From: Methanocella_A sp963792125
GTDB taxonomy: Archaea > Halobacteriota > Methanocellia > Methanocellales > Methanocellaceae
Direction: 5' to 3'
Assembly: GCA_963792125.1 (NCBI GenBank)
Contig: CAWBVA010000002.1
Location: 140,139 to 204,138, forward strand
Length of the DNA: 64,000 nucleotides
Shown: piece after piece, positions 47,955 through 57,368 of the stretch
How positions within the stretch are numbered: position 1 is the first letter of the stretch
How the letters are laid out: each line of letters opens with the position of its first letter
Position numbers and translations under genes: made by a program
Notes under the pieces: generated by a model
What the model was told of the DNA's origin: nothing
Database searches by the model: none
Seen by the model: only the letters and a program-made list of their open reading frames with translations

Positions 47955-48051
47955 CCCGCTGCGATTTGAACGCAGGGCCTCTCGGTTATCAGCCGAGCGC
48001 TTGTCGCTGCTTTTTATTAGAGCAGTTCCGACCTGGCTAAGCTACGGGCCC
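47951..48051 (-). tRNA. tRNA-Ile(GAT)-like gene with a 26-nt insertion in the D-arm
   Basis: The minus strand folds as a tRNA: acceptor GGGCCCG/CGGGCCC, anticodon arm CTCGG-CTGATAA-CCGAG (anticodon GAT), T-arm CTGCG-TTCAAAT-CGCAG, discriminator A. The D-arm GCTTAGCCAGGTCGGA...GC is split by about 26 extra bases containing CTGCT and AGCAG, themselves a small hairpin. Without the insert the gene is a normal 75 nt. The insert could be a non-canonical intron, but no clear bulge-helix-bulge is visible, and similar inserts occur in broken relics, so it may be a pseudogene. The 3' end is the casposon target. Confidence 0.6.
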
Positions 48052-48337
48052 AACATTCCTGTACAAAGGCATTACTACTACATAAATATTTCCGGATAGC
48101 AGAAGAAGAGATAATCAAGTACATTCCTAATTTAAATTTGTTACACCCGATCCGAATATCCATATTTAACGGTTTATCACTATAATACTCTGATTCCAGC
48201 TTCCTCAGCCGCATCTCCATCTCAATCAGGATGTTCATCAGCATGGCTTCCGTATGGTCGTGGTGCATGACCAGCGTCTCCTCGCGCATCCCGGCCACCT
48301 CGAAGACCTGCCAGTCGAAGACCTCCTGCCGCTTCAT
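48017..48337 (-). pseudogene. second copy of the small HDHTEAMLMNIL-family protein
   Basis: MKRQEVFDWQVFEVAGMREE and TLVMHHDHTEAMLMNILIEM match 28698-28925 nearly residue for residue over about 45 codons. The N-terminal 22 residues of that protein are missing. Beyond ESEYYSD the frame runs on into the tRNA-like gene with no similarity, so the natural stop is lost. A truncated duplicate. Confidence 0.55.
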
Positions 48338-48393
48338 GTCGTAATCATTACAAGCCCAAATATTTTAATCATCTTATGATTTGTAGTGATCTT

Positions 48394-49312
48394 CTATGTC
48401 TCGGGCCGATCTAACCTTCTTTTTTGGTATCTAACGTAGATCGTCGTGATGATCGCCAATATGACGATGTAGGGGATAATAATGGGTAACGCTTTCTCCA
48501 GTATCGTGAATGTCGAGGTTATCAGCAGGGTGAGATTGATGTTTCGTGCAGCGCTTTCGAGAGCAAGGGTCGTTTGTTCTCCCGGGTGTTCCTTCGCCAT
48601 AAGGTGGCCGGCTATGATGGAACCGGTGATCATCAATGTGATGGCGATATACGATCTGATGTCCATCATGAAAAGTAACTGATAGGTGGAGAGCAGGACG
48701 TACGATGGTGACTATAATGAAAAGGGCCCCGGAAAAAGCCTCCAGTAGCCATTTTATATGCTTGCTGACCGAGGGAAATAGTTGCTTTATAATCATGCCG
48801 CCACTGATCGGCAAGATGACAGAGAGCCCGACCAATCCTGCTATGGCGACAGGATTAATATCCAGGTGAAAGCCGGCTGCTACGGAGAATAGATCCAATG
48901 TGATAGGTGTAGAGACAATTGTGAGCACTGCCAGTATCAGATGGAGGTTTATCGCGTATTCCCGGGTCCCGCCGGATTGCAATATCTTTTTCAGGATCAT
49001 GGGCGCCACCGGCGCTGCTGAAAGAATCAACATGCCTATAGCGGTCGCTTTTGCTGGCCTGACAAGGATGATGACTGCAATGGTGATCAGCGGTACAATA
49101 ACATCGACTGATAGAAGCGATTTAAGTAGCAATACTCGCCGAGACCCCAGGTACCACAGATCGCCGTGTCGAACCTCCAGTCCCCGGGAAAGCATGAAAG
49201 TGACTATGCTTGCCATTGACCCGGCCCGGATCAACGTGATGGTAAGATCATCCAAGTCATCACTGCCTGTTGTAATTATAGTTTTATAGGTTTTTATGGC
49301 TGAACCTAACAT
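48394..49312 (-). pseudogene. bile acid:sodium symporter-like (BASS/SBF) transporter, one frameshift
   Basis: Two frames form about 305 aa with eight to nine membrane helices. SIVTFMLSRGLEVRHGDLWY opens a family-like helix and loop. Further hydrophobic segments include ITIAVIILVRPAKATAIGML and ILAVLTIVSTPITL; then DINPVAIAGLVGLSVILPIS. The last helices (SYIAITLMITGSIIAGHLM, then IIIPYIVILAIITTIYV) follow a shift near 48690. The overall helix plan resembles SBF-like carriers of organic anions. The substrate is unknown. Promoter region 49313-49519 is shared with the divergent GC-rich operon. Confidence 0.55.
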
Positions 49313-49519
49313 TTTTCAAAAATATGTGCTGAGATTTTATTTTTTAATGAAGGCTTGTTAACGCTTGGATCAATTGACAAAGACCGAAGAATGTTGTACG
49401 GTCTGAGCAGTTTACTAAAGGATACTAACCGCTATTTTCTTTAAATAACATTATCAATATATTACATTATCAATATATTATTAAACGAGTTCATGCGGCA
49501 CAGCGAATGAAGGAGGGAA

Positions 49520-50169
49520 ATGATGAAGACCAGTATGAAACAGAATGAGACGACGGGCCGGATCACTAAGAAGTCGGGCAAGGGCCTCAGCGACGGGGTC
49601 ATCTCCGAGTTGTCGGCGTTCTTCACCGTCAAGCCGGGCCATGAGGAGGAGTTGCGCGCGGCGCTTCGCCGGTTCATAGAAAATCTACACAATACCGACC
49701 AAAAGGAAATTCAGCGTGTCGGTCTCCGGGACACGCGTCACGTGATCTTCAATGACGGCAGGCAGCTCGTCTGGTTAACTGCCTTCGAGAGCGATTGGGA
49801 CCCGTACATCGATGATGCCCTGCAACTCATCAACATCACAAATTTCCTGGACTGGATGCAGCACACCGTCGAGGGCGACAAAGTCGTAGAGTGGGTAAAG
49901 TCTACCGGTGGCGTCGAGAAATTCGACCCGAACGACCCCGCTATCAAAGATACAGTTAAGCGGACCAGCGGCCAGCTTAAGGCAATCCTTCAGTCGGTGC
50001 AGGTCCAGGCGTCCACGTACTTCAACTCCCTAGCGGTCTCACGATGCCGCAAATCATGAAGGCCCAGCGCGTGGCACAGGCCTTCCAGCAGGTGCTCGAT
50101 GACCCTGCCGCCGAGGAGGCGCTCCAACACCCGGCCCTGAAGCCGCTGCTGGAGCAGGCGGCCTACTAA
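49520..50169 (+). CDS. hypothetical protein of the DyP-peroxidase locus, frameshifted C-terminus
   Basis: A strong ribosome-binding site (AGGAGG) precedes the ATG. VISELSAFFTVKPGHEEELR and DTRHVIFNDGRQLVWLTAFE suggest a ferredoxin-like alpha-beta fold of the kind that precedes DyP-type peroxidase genes. The first frame ends at 50059. A shift near 50030 continues GLTMPQIMKAQRVAQAFQQV to ALKPLLEQAAY at 50169, about 216 aa. GC content is much higher than in the genes to its left. It is the first gene of a three-gene operon. Confidence 0.6.
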
Positions 50170-50203
50170 CCCGGGACTATCCATCGGTGACAGGAGTTGA
50201 CCC

Positions 50204-51355
50204 ATGTCAGACCATTTCTCCGGACCCCGGGCGATCGCGAATCCAGCCGGCGACATCTGTGACCTCTATGCGTTCCCCAGCCCCGAGCGCCCCGGCCACC
50301 TCGTGCTCGTGCTGAATGTGCTACCAAAGGCCACCTACGACTCACACTTCTCGGATGCGATCGTCTACCGCTTCCGGTTGCGGCCGGTCACCATCGCGGG
50401 CGTCGGGGCAGCCACGGCCTTCCCCTTCGCCGGCGAGGACCAGGAGCTGGTCTTTAACTGCTACTTCGAGGCTCCAAGGCCAGGCGTAGCTGGCGTGGCA
50501 CCGGTGCAGGAAGGCTGGTGCGTGGCGCCGTCCGGCGAGACGGCACGCTTCCGCGTTAACGACGAGCATGGTGGGTACAGCGACGGCATGCACGTCTACG
50601 CCGGCCTCAGATCGGATCCGTTCTTCATCGACCAGCCGGCCACCCTAGAGTCGATAAAGACCGGGCGGCTTGCCTTCAAGGACGTAGGGACCAATAGCCT
50701 GATAGGCCTCAACGTCCTTAGCATCGTCGTCGAGGTTGACTGCCGACCGTGGCTGCGCAATGGCCGCGGGCCACTTTTCGCAGTGGTCGGCGAGACGGTG
50801 GTCGCCTGCAAGCTCCCGATTCGTATCGAGCGGGTCGGCCGTCCAGAGATCAAGAACACGTTCCTATCGATGAAGGCGTATGACCCGGTCAACCGTGACC
50901 TGGAAGTGCGTGACCTCTACGGCCTCGAAGACGTCTTCCACATGAGCAAGGACTATGCTGGCACCTTCCGCGCCCGGATGAACGCCAACCTCGCGCACTT
51001 CGATCGTCTGGACGGCAAGACGGACTGGCCACTCGGTCCGGATGGCTCCCACCCCCTAACCGAGCTGTTGCTAGCCGACTACCTGGTGGTCGACGCCACG
51101 CGGCCGTATGCCGCCGACAGCTTCTTAGAGATCGAACAGGCAGCCCTCAATGGGCGCGCCCACCAAACGTGCGGGGGCCGGTCACTGAACGACGACGCGG
51201 TGGACACGCTGTACACACTGGTCATCAATGCCGGCAACGGACCTCGCGTGAGTGACGGCGTTGACCGGCCGGCGAAGCCGGTCTCAGACGCCTTCCCCTA
51301 CCTGGCGCCGCCCACTCCTCTGCCGCGGGGCGACTGGCAAGGAGCGCGAGCATGA
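50204..51355 (+). CDS. DUF4331 family protein
   Basis: A 383-aa protein, intact, with AGGAG 8-9 bases before the ATG. The family opening is GDICDLYAFPSPERPGHLVL, followed by a beta-rich body with FNCYFEAPRPG and the conserved SLIGLNVLSIVVEVDC. DUF4331 proteins are often secreted and found near peroxidases or metal-stress genes. This copy has no signal peptide. The stop overlaps the ATG of the peroxidase (ATGA-type, 51352-51355), so the two are translationally coupled. High GC and Arg/Ala-rich usage suggest bacterial, perhaps actinobacterial, origin (inference). Confidence 0.8.
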   Translation: MSDHFSGPRAIANPAGDICDLYAFPSPERPGHLVLVLNVLPKATYDSHFSDAIVYRFRLRPVTIAGVGAATAFPFAGEDQELVFNCYFEAPRPGVAGVAPVQEGWCVAPSGETARFRVNDEHGGYSDGMHVYAGLRSDPFFIDQPATLESIKTGRLAFKDVGTNSLIGLNVLSIVVEVDCRPWLRNGRGPLFAVVGETVVACKLPIRIERVGRPEIKNTFLSMKAYDPVNRDLEVRDLYGLEDVFHMSKDYAGTFRARMNANLAHFDRLDGKTDWPLGPDGSHPLTELLLADYLVVDATRPYAADSFLEIEQAALNGRAHQTCGGRSLNDDAVDTLYTLVINAGNGPRVSDGVDRPAKPVSDAFPYLAPPTPLPRGDWQGARA

Positions 51356-52691
51356 CCGCCAGGCCGACCGTCGCGCTGGAGCTGGACGACATCCAGGCCG
51401 CCGTCCTGGAGCCGCGGCCGGTTCCTTACGCGGGCACGTACCGGATCCTGCGTATCGACGACCGGCATGCCGGGCGCGAGCTGCTGCGGCGGCTGATCCC
51501 GCATCTCAACTCGGTTGCCTCCTTCGATCCCGGGAGGCCGGTGTCGCTCTCCGTGGCACTCAGCTTCCAGGGACTCAAAGCCCTCGGGGTGCCGGAGGAG
51601 TCGCTCGCCACCTTCCCGCCCGAGTTCCAGCAGGGCATGGCCGCACGTGCGGCCGAGCTTGGAGACGTGGGGGAGAACGCTCCCGAGCACTGGGAGAAAC
51701 CGCTGGGTTCGCAGGACGTCCATCTTGTGGTGGCCGGGGTCGCGCCCGACGCTGCCAGCCTGGAGGCCGCTATTAGCCACGCCCGCGACGCCGTGCGCGA
51801 TCTGCCCGGCATCGTACCCGTCTGGCAACAGGACGTGCACTCCACGGCGGACCTGCGCAACCATTTCGGTTTCGCGGACGGCATCGCCCATCCGGCCGTC
51901 GAGGGTACCGGCATTCCCGGCTCCAACCCGTACGAAGTGCCGCTCAAGGCTGGCGAGTTCGTCCTGGGGTACGAGGACGAGACCTGCGACCTCCCCCCAG
52001 CACCGCAGCCCGAGGTACTGGGCCGTAACGGCAGCCTACGCGGTCTTCCGTAAGCTGCACATGCGCGTAGCCACCTTCCGCCAATACCTGCGCCAGCACG
52101 CCAAAGACCGTGCCGAGGAGGAGTGGCTGGGCGCCAAGATCGTCGGGCGCTGGCCCAGTGGCGCGCCGCTGGCGCTGGCTCCGGACAAGGACGACCCGGA
52201 ACTTGGTGCCGACCTGAAGCGCAACTCCTTATATAAACGCCTTCATGTATGGCGACGACCCGCATGGGCTGAAGTGCCCGCTCGGCGCGCACGTCCGGCG
52301 GATGAACCCGCGTGACTCGGTCGTCATCGGCGCAGTCCGCCTGCACCGCATGATCAGGCGCGGCACCAAATATGGTCCGCCGCTGCCCCCCGGCGTCCTG
52401 GAGGACGACGGCGTCGACCGCGGCCTCTTGTTCGCCTTTGTCGGGGCGCACCTTGACCGGCAGTTCGAGTTCGTCCAGAGGGAGTGGATCAACGACGGCA
52501 AGTTCATCGGCGCACCTGCCGAAAAGGACCCGCTGGTGGGCAGTAACGATGGCCGTGAGTTCACCATCCCGAAGCGGCCAATCCGCCGCCACCTGAAAGG
52601 ATTGCCCGCCTTCGTCGTCAACCGCGGCGGCGAGTACTGCTTCTTGCCCGGCCTGCGGGCGCTGCGCTGGCTCGCCGACCTCGACACTTGA
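51352..52691 (+). pseudogene. DyP-type heme peroxidase, frameshifted
   Basis: Joined frames give about 445 aa. The N-terminal ferredoxin-like domain has LELDDIQAAVLEPRPVPYAG. The heme domain contains FGFADGIAHPAVEG (the catalytic GxxDG Asp), KLHMRVATFRQYL, the block CPLGAHVRRMNPRD (proximal His and Arg), REWINDGKF and the final GGEYCFLPGLRALRWLADL. Shifts lie near 52040 and 52230. DyP peroxidases oxidise dyes, lignin-like compounds or sulfide using H2O2. Unusual in a methanogen-like genome; the whole 49520-52691 operon reads as imported. Confidence 0.78.
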
Positions 52692-52714
52692 ACCTGGCGC
52701 CGGCGGAAGGCACC

Positions 52715-52847
52715 TGATATGACAGCGCGTCGCGGGCGACTACTCAAATGGTGCCAAGTTCGTGGTCATGCTGCCCGCCATAAATAATGGTTTTTATCGA
52801 GCGATTAATATAAGAAAAAGTCTGGATTTTAGGAGTTATCATATACC
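52715..52847 (+). pseudogene. histidine kinase C-terminal tail relic
   Basis: GDYSNGAKFVVMLPAINN matches the end of the kinase at 29110-31914 (GDHTKGARFVVMLPAVES). The 3' flank is shared too: TTTTTATCGAGCGATTAATA and AAGAAAAAGTCTGGATTTTA recur at 31915-31960. Similarity stops at CATATACCCC, exactly where the casposon duplication begins on the left. It is a second copy of the left flank, placed after the peroxidase. Confidence 0.7.
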
Positions 52848-52859
52848 CCTTCAATTTCC

Positions 52860-53333
52860 GGCCCTCTCTCTGGACCCCATAAAAATGATACCATATGATA
52901 TCAATTTCTTACTTTTCTACATAAAAGTTATGACTGACGCAGGCTTCTTCTGAATTTTATAATTTAATACGCGAAGTGACCTTATCCCGCTGCCATCATC
53001 GTGCCCGGGCGCAGGCCTTCGCGCGCGTGCGAAAAGCACCAGACATGCGATGCCCGCTGATCATGAGCATCCGGTATGGGGGCCGTCAGGGCGACAGGAC
53101 TCTTTAATGAGAAACAGGAATCTTCAGGTTCAGGCTATCGAATATCTGGCCTTGTCAAGGCTGTGCGCAGCGGTAAAGCCCGCCAGGAACGCCAAGTACC
53201 GCCAGGATCGCCAGGTTTTACTATTACAGGCATGTGCATCACGTTTATACAACCCTGGCGCTCCTGGCCACCCTGGCATCTTGCAGTTCATAGCAATAAA
53301 TTTATAGTACAGGTTTACATTCATCCACCGGAA
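52860..53333. other. gene-free stretch
   Basis: Apart from the leader of the tRNA thiolation gene, no gene is supported. Open frames crossing 53050-53330 in plus orientation have no family resemblance. AAATTTATAGTACAGG near 53297 may be its TATA region. Confidence 0.35.
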
Positions 53334-54246
53334 ATGAAGTGCGACAAATGCCGTAGCGAAGCCGTGATCCAGCAGCGATATTCCGGTATGCACCTCTGCG
53401 CCGCCCATGAGATCGCCGACGTGGAGCGGAAGATCAAGCGCCGGATGCGGAAGGAGAGAATGGCCATGCCGGGCGACCATATAGCCGTGGCCATGAGCGG
53501 CGGCAAGGACAGCGCGGTCACGCTTGACGTGCTGGTCGGCACTTTCGGGAAGCGGCCGGACATCAGGTTCTCGGCCATCACGATCGACGAAGGCATAGAA
53601 GGATACCGCAACAACTCGATACCCTATGCCAAAGAGCTCTGCGACAGTCTCGGTATTCCACATTACGTAGTCTCTTTCAAGGACGAGATCGGCCACACGC
53701 TGGACGACATCCTGAAGCCGGGAGCGGCAGGAAGCGTCGTGCACCTATTGTGGCGTTTTCAGGCGCACATTGCTTAACCGGAAGGCCCGTGAAATAGGCG
53801 CGGACAAGCTCGCCACCGGCCACAACCTGGACGATGAGGCGCAGGCCGTCATGCTCAACGTGATGAACGGCGACACCGAGCGACTGGCAAGGCTCCGGCC
53901 GACGAGGGCCCAGGAAGGACTGATACCCCGTATCAAGCCGCTGATGGACATACCCGAGCGGGAGATCGCACTCTACGCCTTTCTCAAGAAAATCCCCTTC
54001 TACATGGGCGAGTGCCCGTACACCAGCGAGTCGCTGCGCGGCGAGATCAAGGACATGCTCAACGACTTCGAGTACCGGCACCCGGGCACGAAGTACTCTA
54101 TCCTGAGCGGTTTCGAGAACATGGTCGGTTGCCTCCGTGAGAAGTACCCACAGGTGCCGCTGGCGAAGTGCAAGACCTGCGGCGAGCCGGGCATCCAGAG
54201 CACCTGCCAGGCGTGCAAGCTCAAGAAGCGCGTGAAGATCGATTGA
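53334..54246 (+). pseudogene. tRNA 2-thiolation enzyme (TtcA/NcsA, TIGR00269 type), one frameshift
   Basis: ATP-pyrophosphatase that activates tRNA uridine or cytidine for sulfur insertion. N-terminal zinc knuckle MKCDKC...CAAH, PP-loop VAMSGGKDSAV (about residue 52), the CTYCGVFRR catalytic motif, then EIGADKLATGHNLDDEAQAV and the Arg-rich PRIKPLMDIPEREI. C-terminal zinc knuckle CKTCGEPGIQSTCQACK. A shift near 53728 separates the halves. Both halves keep every functional motif; the enzyme is normally conserved, so a sequence error is likely. Confidence 0.85.
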
Positions 54247-54325
54247 CCCAAAGGACACTAAGGGCATAAAGGACGCGGCAGGATTTTAAGGGGATACAGC
54301 GAGCACCTCGCCAAAAAATTCCCTG

Positions 54326-55761
54326 TTATGGACCACGCCTCTTTCCAAGCATGTATGCCACCGCGATGAGCGAAATTACGGTCCCCGTGGCGAACATCAG
54401 TGGGCTCGCCGGCTTCGCCGCAGTCGGGTCAGGCGCCGTGCTCGGGCTTGCCGCCCCCACAGCCTCCGGCGATGGCGGGTACTCAGTCCACCACTGGTTC
54501 ACTGTCGCCAGATCAAAACTGGCCGGCTCAGAGGAACACTATTCACAGGCACTACAACCTTCTGATTGGCTCCGACGCTGACGTTCTTCGTCCTGTTCAG
54601 GTCCGACACCTCGACCACGCCCTCGAAGACACGTACAGTCGTGCCTGTGTCGTCCACAACTACCTCGAACTTAGTACCCTTGACTGCGGTGATTGCGTTA
54701 GATGTTTCAATGTACATGAGCGGATTCTGGATCTTATCGATAGATAGCCAGAATTCACCCTTGATTATTCTTATGTAATCGCCGATCGTTTCGACAGGAT
54801 ACTTGACAGGAATCTCTAAAATCGAATCAGGGTCTAAACGAACTACCCTGCCCCCGTATAAAGACAACTCCGCCCGGCCACCCTCTAAAGTCCTGACCTT
54901 CGCCCCTGCATCCAGATATTCCCCGGCATGCGCAGGCTTCCACACACTGGAACCAGCCCCCATCACCTCGACCGTGCCGAACCACGAACGTACCATACCC
55001 TTATTAGACTGCGGCAGAGTTGTCTCCAGGGTCGCCCAGCCCGGCCACTGCCAACCCGATGGCGAAGGCGTTACGGACACTATAGGGGTCTTGGTAGCCA
55101 AAGGTGCCGGAGAAACCGATGGCGATACAGATAACGTCGGAGCAGGAGATGTGGAAGGCAAAATCAGAGATCTCGCCTTAGCCTCGACCTTGGCTAACAT
55201 GGAAAGGATCTCTTCGTCCGAATAATGATTCCTGAACTCGGCGTCGATGAAGATATAACAATCGCCTTCGACAATATCCCTGTTAGCTAAAACCTCCATG
55301 CTCATATTGGCCGGGTCGTTATACCGCAATACGGATGAAAATCTCCTGGTGGCGTCTGAATAAGGGATTGCCTCAATATACTGGTAATTAGCGCTGGGCT
55401 GCAGGGAGCTATATGTATTTACATCAGCCATGCCATCGGTTCTACGCCCGCTGGCATAGTGCCTGACGATCAGATAGATAAGGTCACGATCGGAAGAATC
55501 GTGGTAACTGCAACGAATTTCTTCATACGAATTATCCGCTTTACCCATAATCACGAAACTTTTCGCATTCAGCGTCAGGCCAGTCATATCGGGAATGGCG
55601 CAATCATCGGCTTTTTTCGGGCCGAATAAAAATTCTGTCAATGCGTTTTCGCCGGCAGCGCAAGCCGCACAGACCAGTACCAGGTTCAGCACGAACACAC
55701 ACAACATGATCAAAGCGAAGTGCCCGACCAACCTTTTAAACACGAGGCCCCTGAGAAGCAA
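54326..55761 (-). pseudogene. FecR-domain membrane-anchored protein, frameshifted near C-terminus
   Basis: About 478 aa. An N-terminal membrane segment (GHFALIMLCVFVLNLVLVCA) acts as signal anchor. A lumenal domain (about 40-200) is followed by a Pro/Ser/Thr linker (PTLSVSPSVSPAPLA). The FecR domain reads AGAKVRTLEGGRAELSLYGG, then GDYIRIIKGEFWLSID and ITAVKGTKFEVVVDDTGTTV. After a shift near 54520 a linker and a C-terminal helix (LMFATGTVISLIAVAYMLGK) followed by RRGP end at 54326. FecR domains sense or scaffold at the envelope. No sigma factor exists in archaea, so the role differs from bacterial FecR. Confidence 0.75.
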
Positions 55762-55959
55762 TCATTACACCCATTATAGTTATTTCGTCACATATAATAT
55801 TTATGTGATTACTATTCAAACCATTGTAAATCCGAATATTGGCATGCTTGTTAAAAGCCTATGGAGCGCCTGGCTGGCCATAAAGTGCCCGGTATGTTGA
55901 GAAATCGCGCGATATAAGCTGAAACTCTTTAAACCGCGTGGATCAAAACAGATATGGCT

Positions 55960-56587
55960 ATGAGTGTGGATATCAGGAAACTCGTCGCCGAGCTTGGCGA
56001 GCCGTACTCGGAGAATCTCGGCATCGACCTGCAGAGGAGGCGACCCGGCTTATTTCAAATGGTTTCTGGCCGCGTTCCTGTACGCGAAGCCTATCCGGGA
56101 AGAGTCGGCTACGAAGACGTACATGGTTTTCGTGTCTCATGGCCTGACAAGCCCGGCGGCGATCGAGAGAGCCGGCTGGAACAGGCTTGTCGAGCTGCTC
56201 GGCGAGGGAGGGTACCGGCGTTATGACGAGAGCACTGCCGACCGGCTGCTGGCCATTGCCGATCACCTTCTGAAAGAGTACGATGGCAAGCTGAGCAGGC
56301 TCTACGATGCATCGAAAGACAGCCGTGACCTGGATAGACGCATCCATGAGCTGGGCAAAGGCATCGGGCCGGTGACCGTCGAAATCTTTCTCCGCGACAT
56401 GCAGGAGGTCTGGCCGAAGGCTGACCCGCCGCTCGTGCCCGATGTAAAGCAGGCTGCGATCGACCTTGGCATCGATGACGTGAAGGAGTATGCGAGAGCG
56501 CACGACATCGATCTGGTCCGGCTGGAAACTGCGCTCCACCGGTACGCAAGAAAAACGAGAAAGAGCCATCTCGTGGAGGCCCGTTAG
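55960..56587 (+). pseudogene. helix-hairpin-helix (DNA glycosylase-like) protein, copy 1, one frameshift
   Basis: MSVDIRKLVAELGEPYSENL, then after a shift near 56035 DPAYFKWFLAAFLYAKPIRE. ELGKGIGPVTVEIFLRDMQE is the helix-hairpin-helix element of endonuclease III/glycosylase folds. No iron-sulfur cysteines and no clear catalytic Lys/Asp pair are visible, so enzymatic function is doubtful. The downstream gene is a tandem paralog with about half its residues identical. About 209 aa. Confidence 0.6.
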
Positions 56588-56678
56588 CGTCGCAGCCGCC
56601 GTTAGTGTTTCTGCGGGACTGAACGAGCCAGTTTATCACAGGTAACCGTTTTAGCTCCGGTGGGCGAAATCAGTATCA

Positions 56679-57344
56679 ATGAGCATTGACGTCGGTGATC
56701 TGGCAAAGAAATTCGGCAAGCCCTTTTCGACGGTGCTTTCCATAGACCTCAGCGAGGGAGACCCGGCATACGCGAAGTGGCTGCTCGCTTCTATCCTGTA
56801 CTCGAGGCCCATGCCTGAAGAAGCTCCAATCGGGGCCTATGAGACCCTGGAACATCGTGGCCAGACCAGTCCGGTTGCGATTGTCGATACGGGTTGGGAC
56901 CAGCTCGTCAAAGTCCTCGAAAAAAACGGGTACACTCGCTATGACTTCTCTATTGCCAGCGAAATCATCGATGCCTTTAAAGACCTCTTAAAACGCTACG
57001 ACGGAAAGCTCAGCAGGCTGTACGATTCGTCTGAGGACAGTAAAGACCTCGAGCGGCGAGTCAAGGGACTGGGAAGGGGCCTGGGACCAGTGGCCGTATC
57101 CGTTTTCCTGCGTGACATGCGTGCCGTCTGGCCGAAGGCCGACCCGGAGCCGGCGCCGAAGGTCAAAGAGCTCATGTCCACACTGGGCATCGACGATTTG
57201 AAGGAGTATGCCAGGGAACACGATATCGACCTTGTGCGCCTGGAGACTGCGTTATGCCGGTATACCAGAGAACAGATCGTCAGCCAGCGCGCAAGCACGG
57301 ATCGTAAATATCGCGAGCGGTATCGGCCTCATGCTATGAGATGA
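56679..57344 (+). CDS. helix-hairpin-helix (DNA glycosylase-like) protein, copy 2
   Basis: A 221-aa intact paralog of the preceding gene: MSIDVGDLAKKFGKPFSTVL, GDPAYAKWLLASILYSRPMP, KRYDGKLSRLYDSSEDSKDL and the HhH element GLGRGLGPVAVSVFLRDMRA. The shared C-terminal block GIDDLKEYAREHDIDLVRLE is the best conserved region between copies. Likely binds DNA; a repair role is inferred only from fold. Convergent with rtcB, with a T/A-rich run between the stops. Confidence 0.7.
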   Translation: MSIDVGDLAKKFGKPFSTVLSIDLSEGDPAYAKWLLASILYSRPMPEEAPIGAYETLEHRGQTSPVAIVDTGWDQLVKVLEKNGYTRYDFSIASEIIDAFKDLLKRYDGKLSRLYDSSEDSKDLERRVKGLGRGLGPVAVSVFLRDMRAVWPKADPEPAPKVKELMSTLGIDDLKEYAREHDIDLVRLETALCRYTREQIVSQRASTDRKYRERYRPHAMR

Positions 57345-57368
57345 CAGATACCGCAATAAAAAAATTGT

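Noticed and set aside
49446..49480. Tandem ACATTATCAATATATT repeat as a mobile-element end
   Set aside because: Only two short copies in a divergent promoter region; more likely promoter-associated AT sequence.
51426..52592. Minus-strand frame of 388 codons across the DyP peroxidase
   Set aside because: Antisense open frame typical of high-GC genes; the plus strand carries clear peroxidase motifs.
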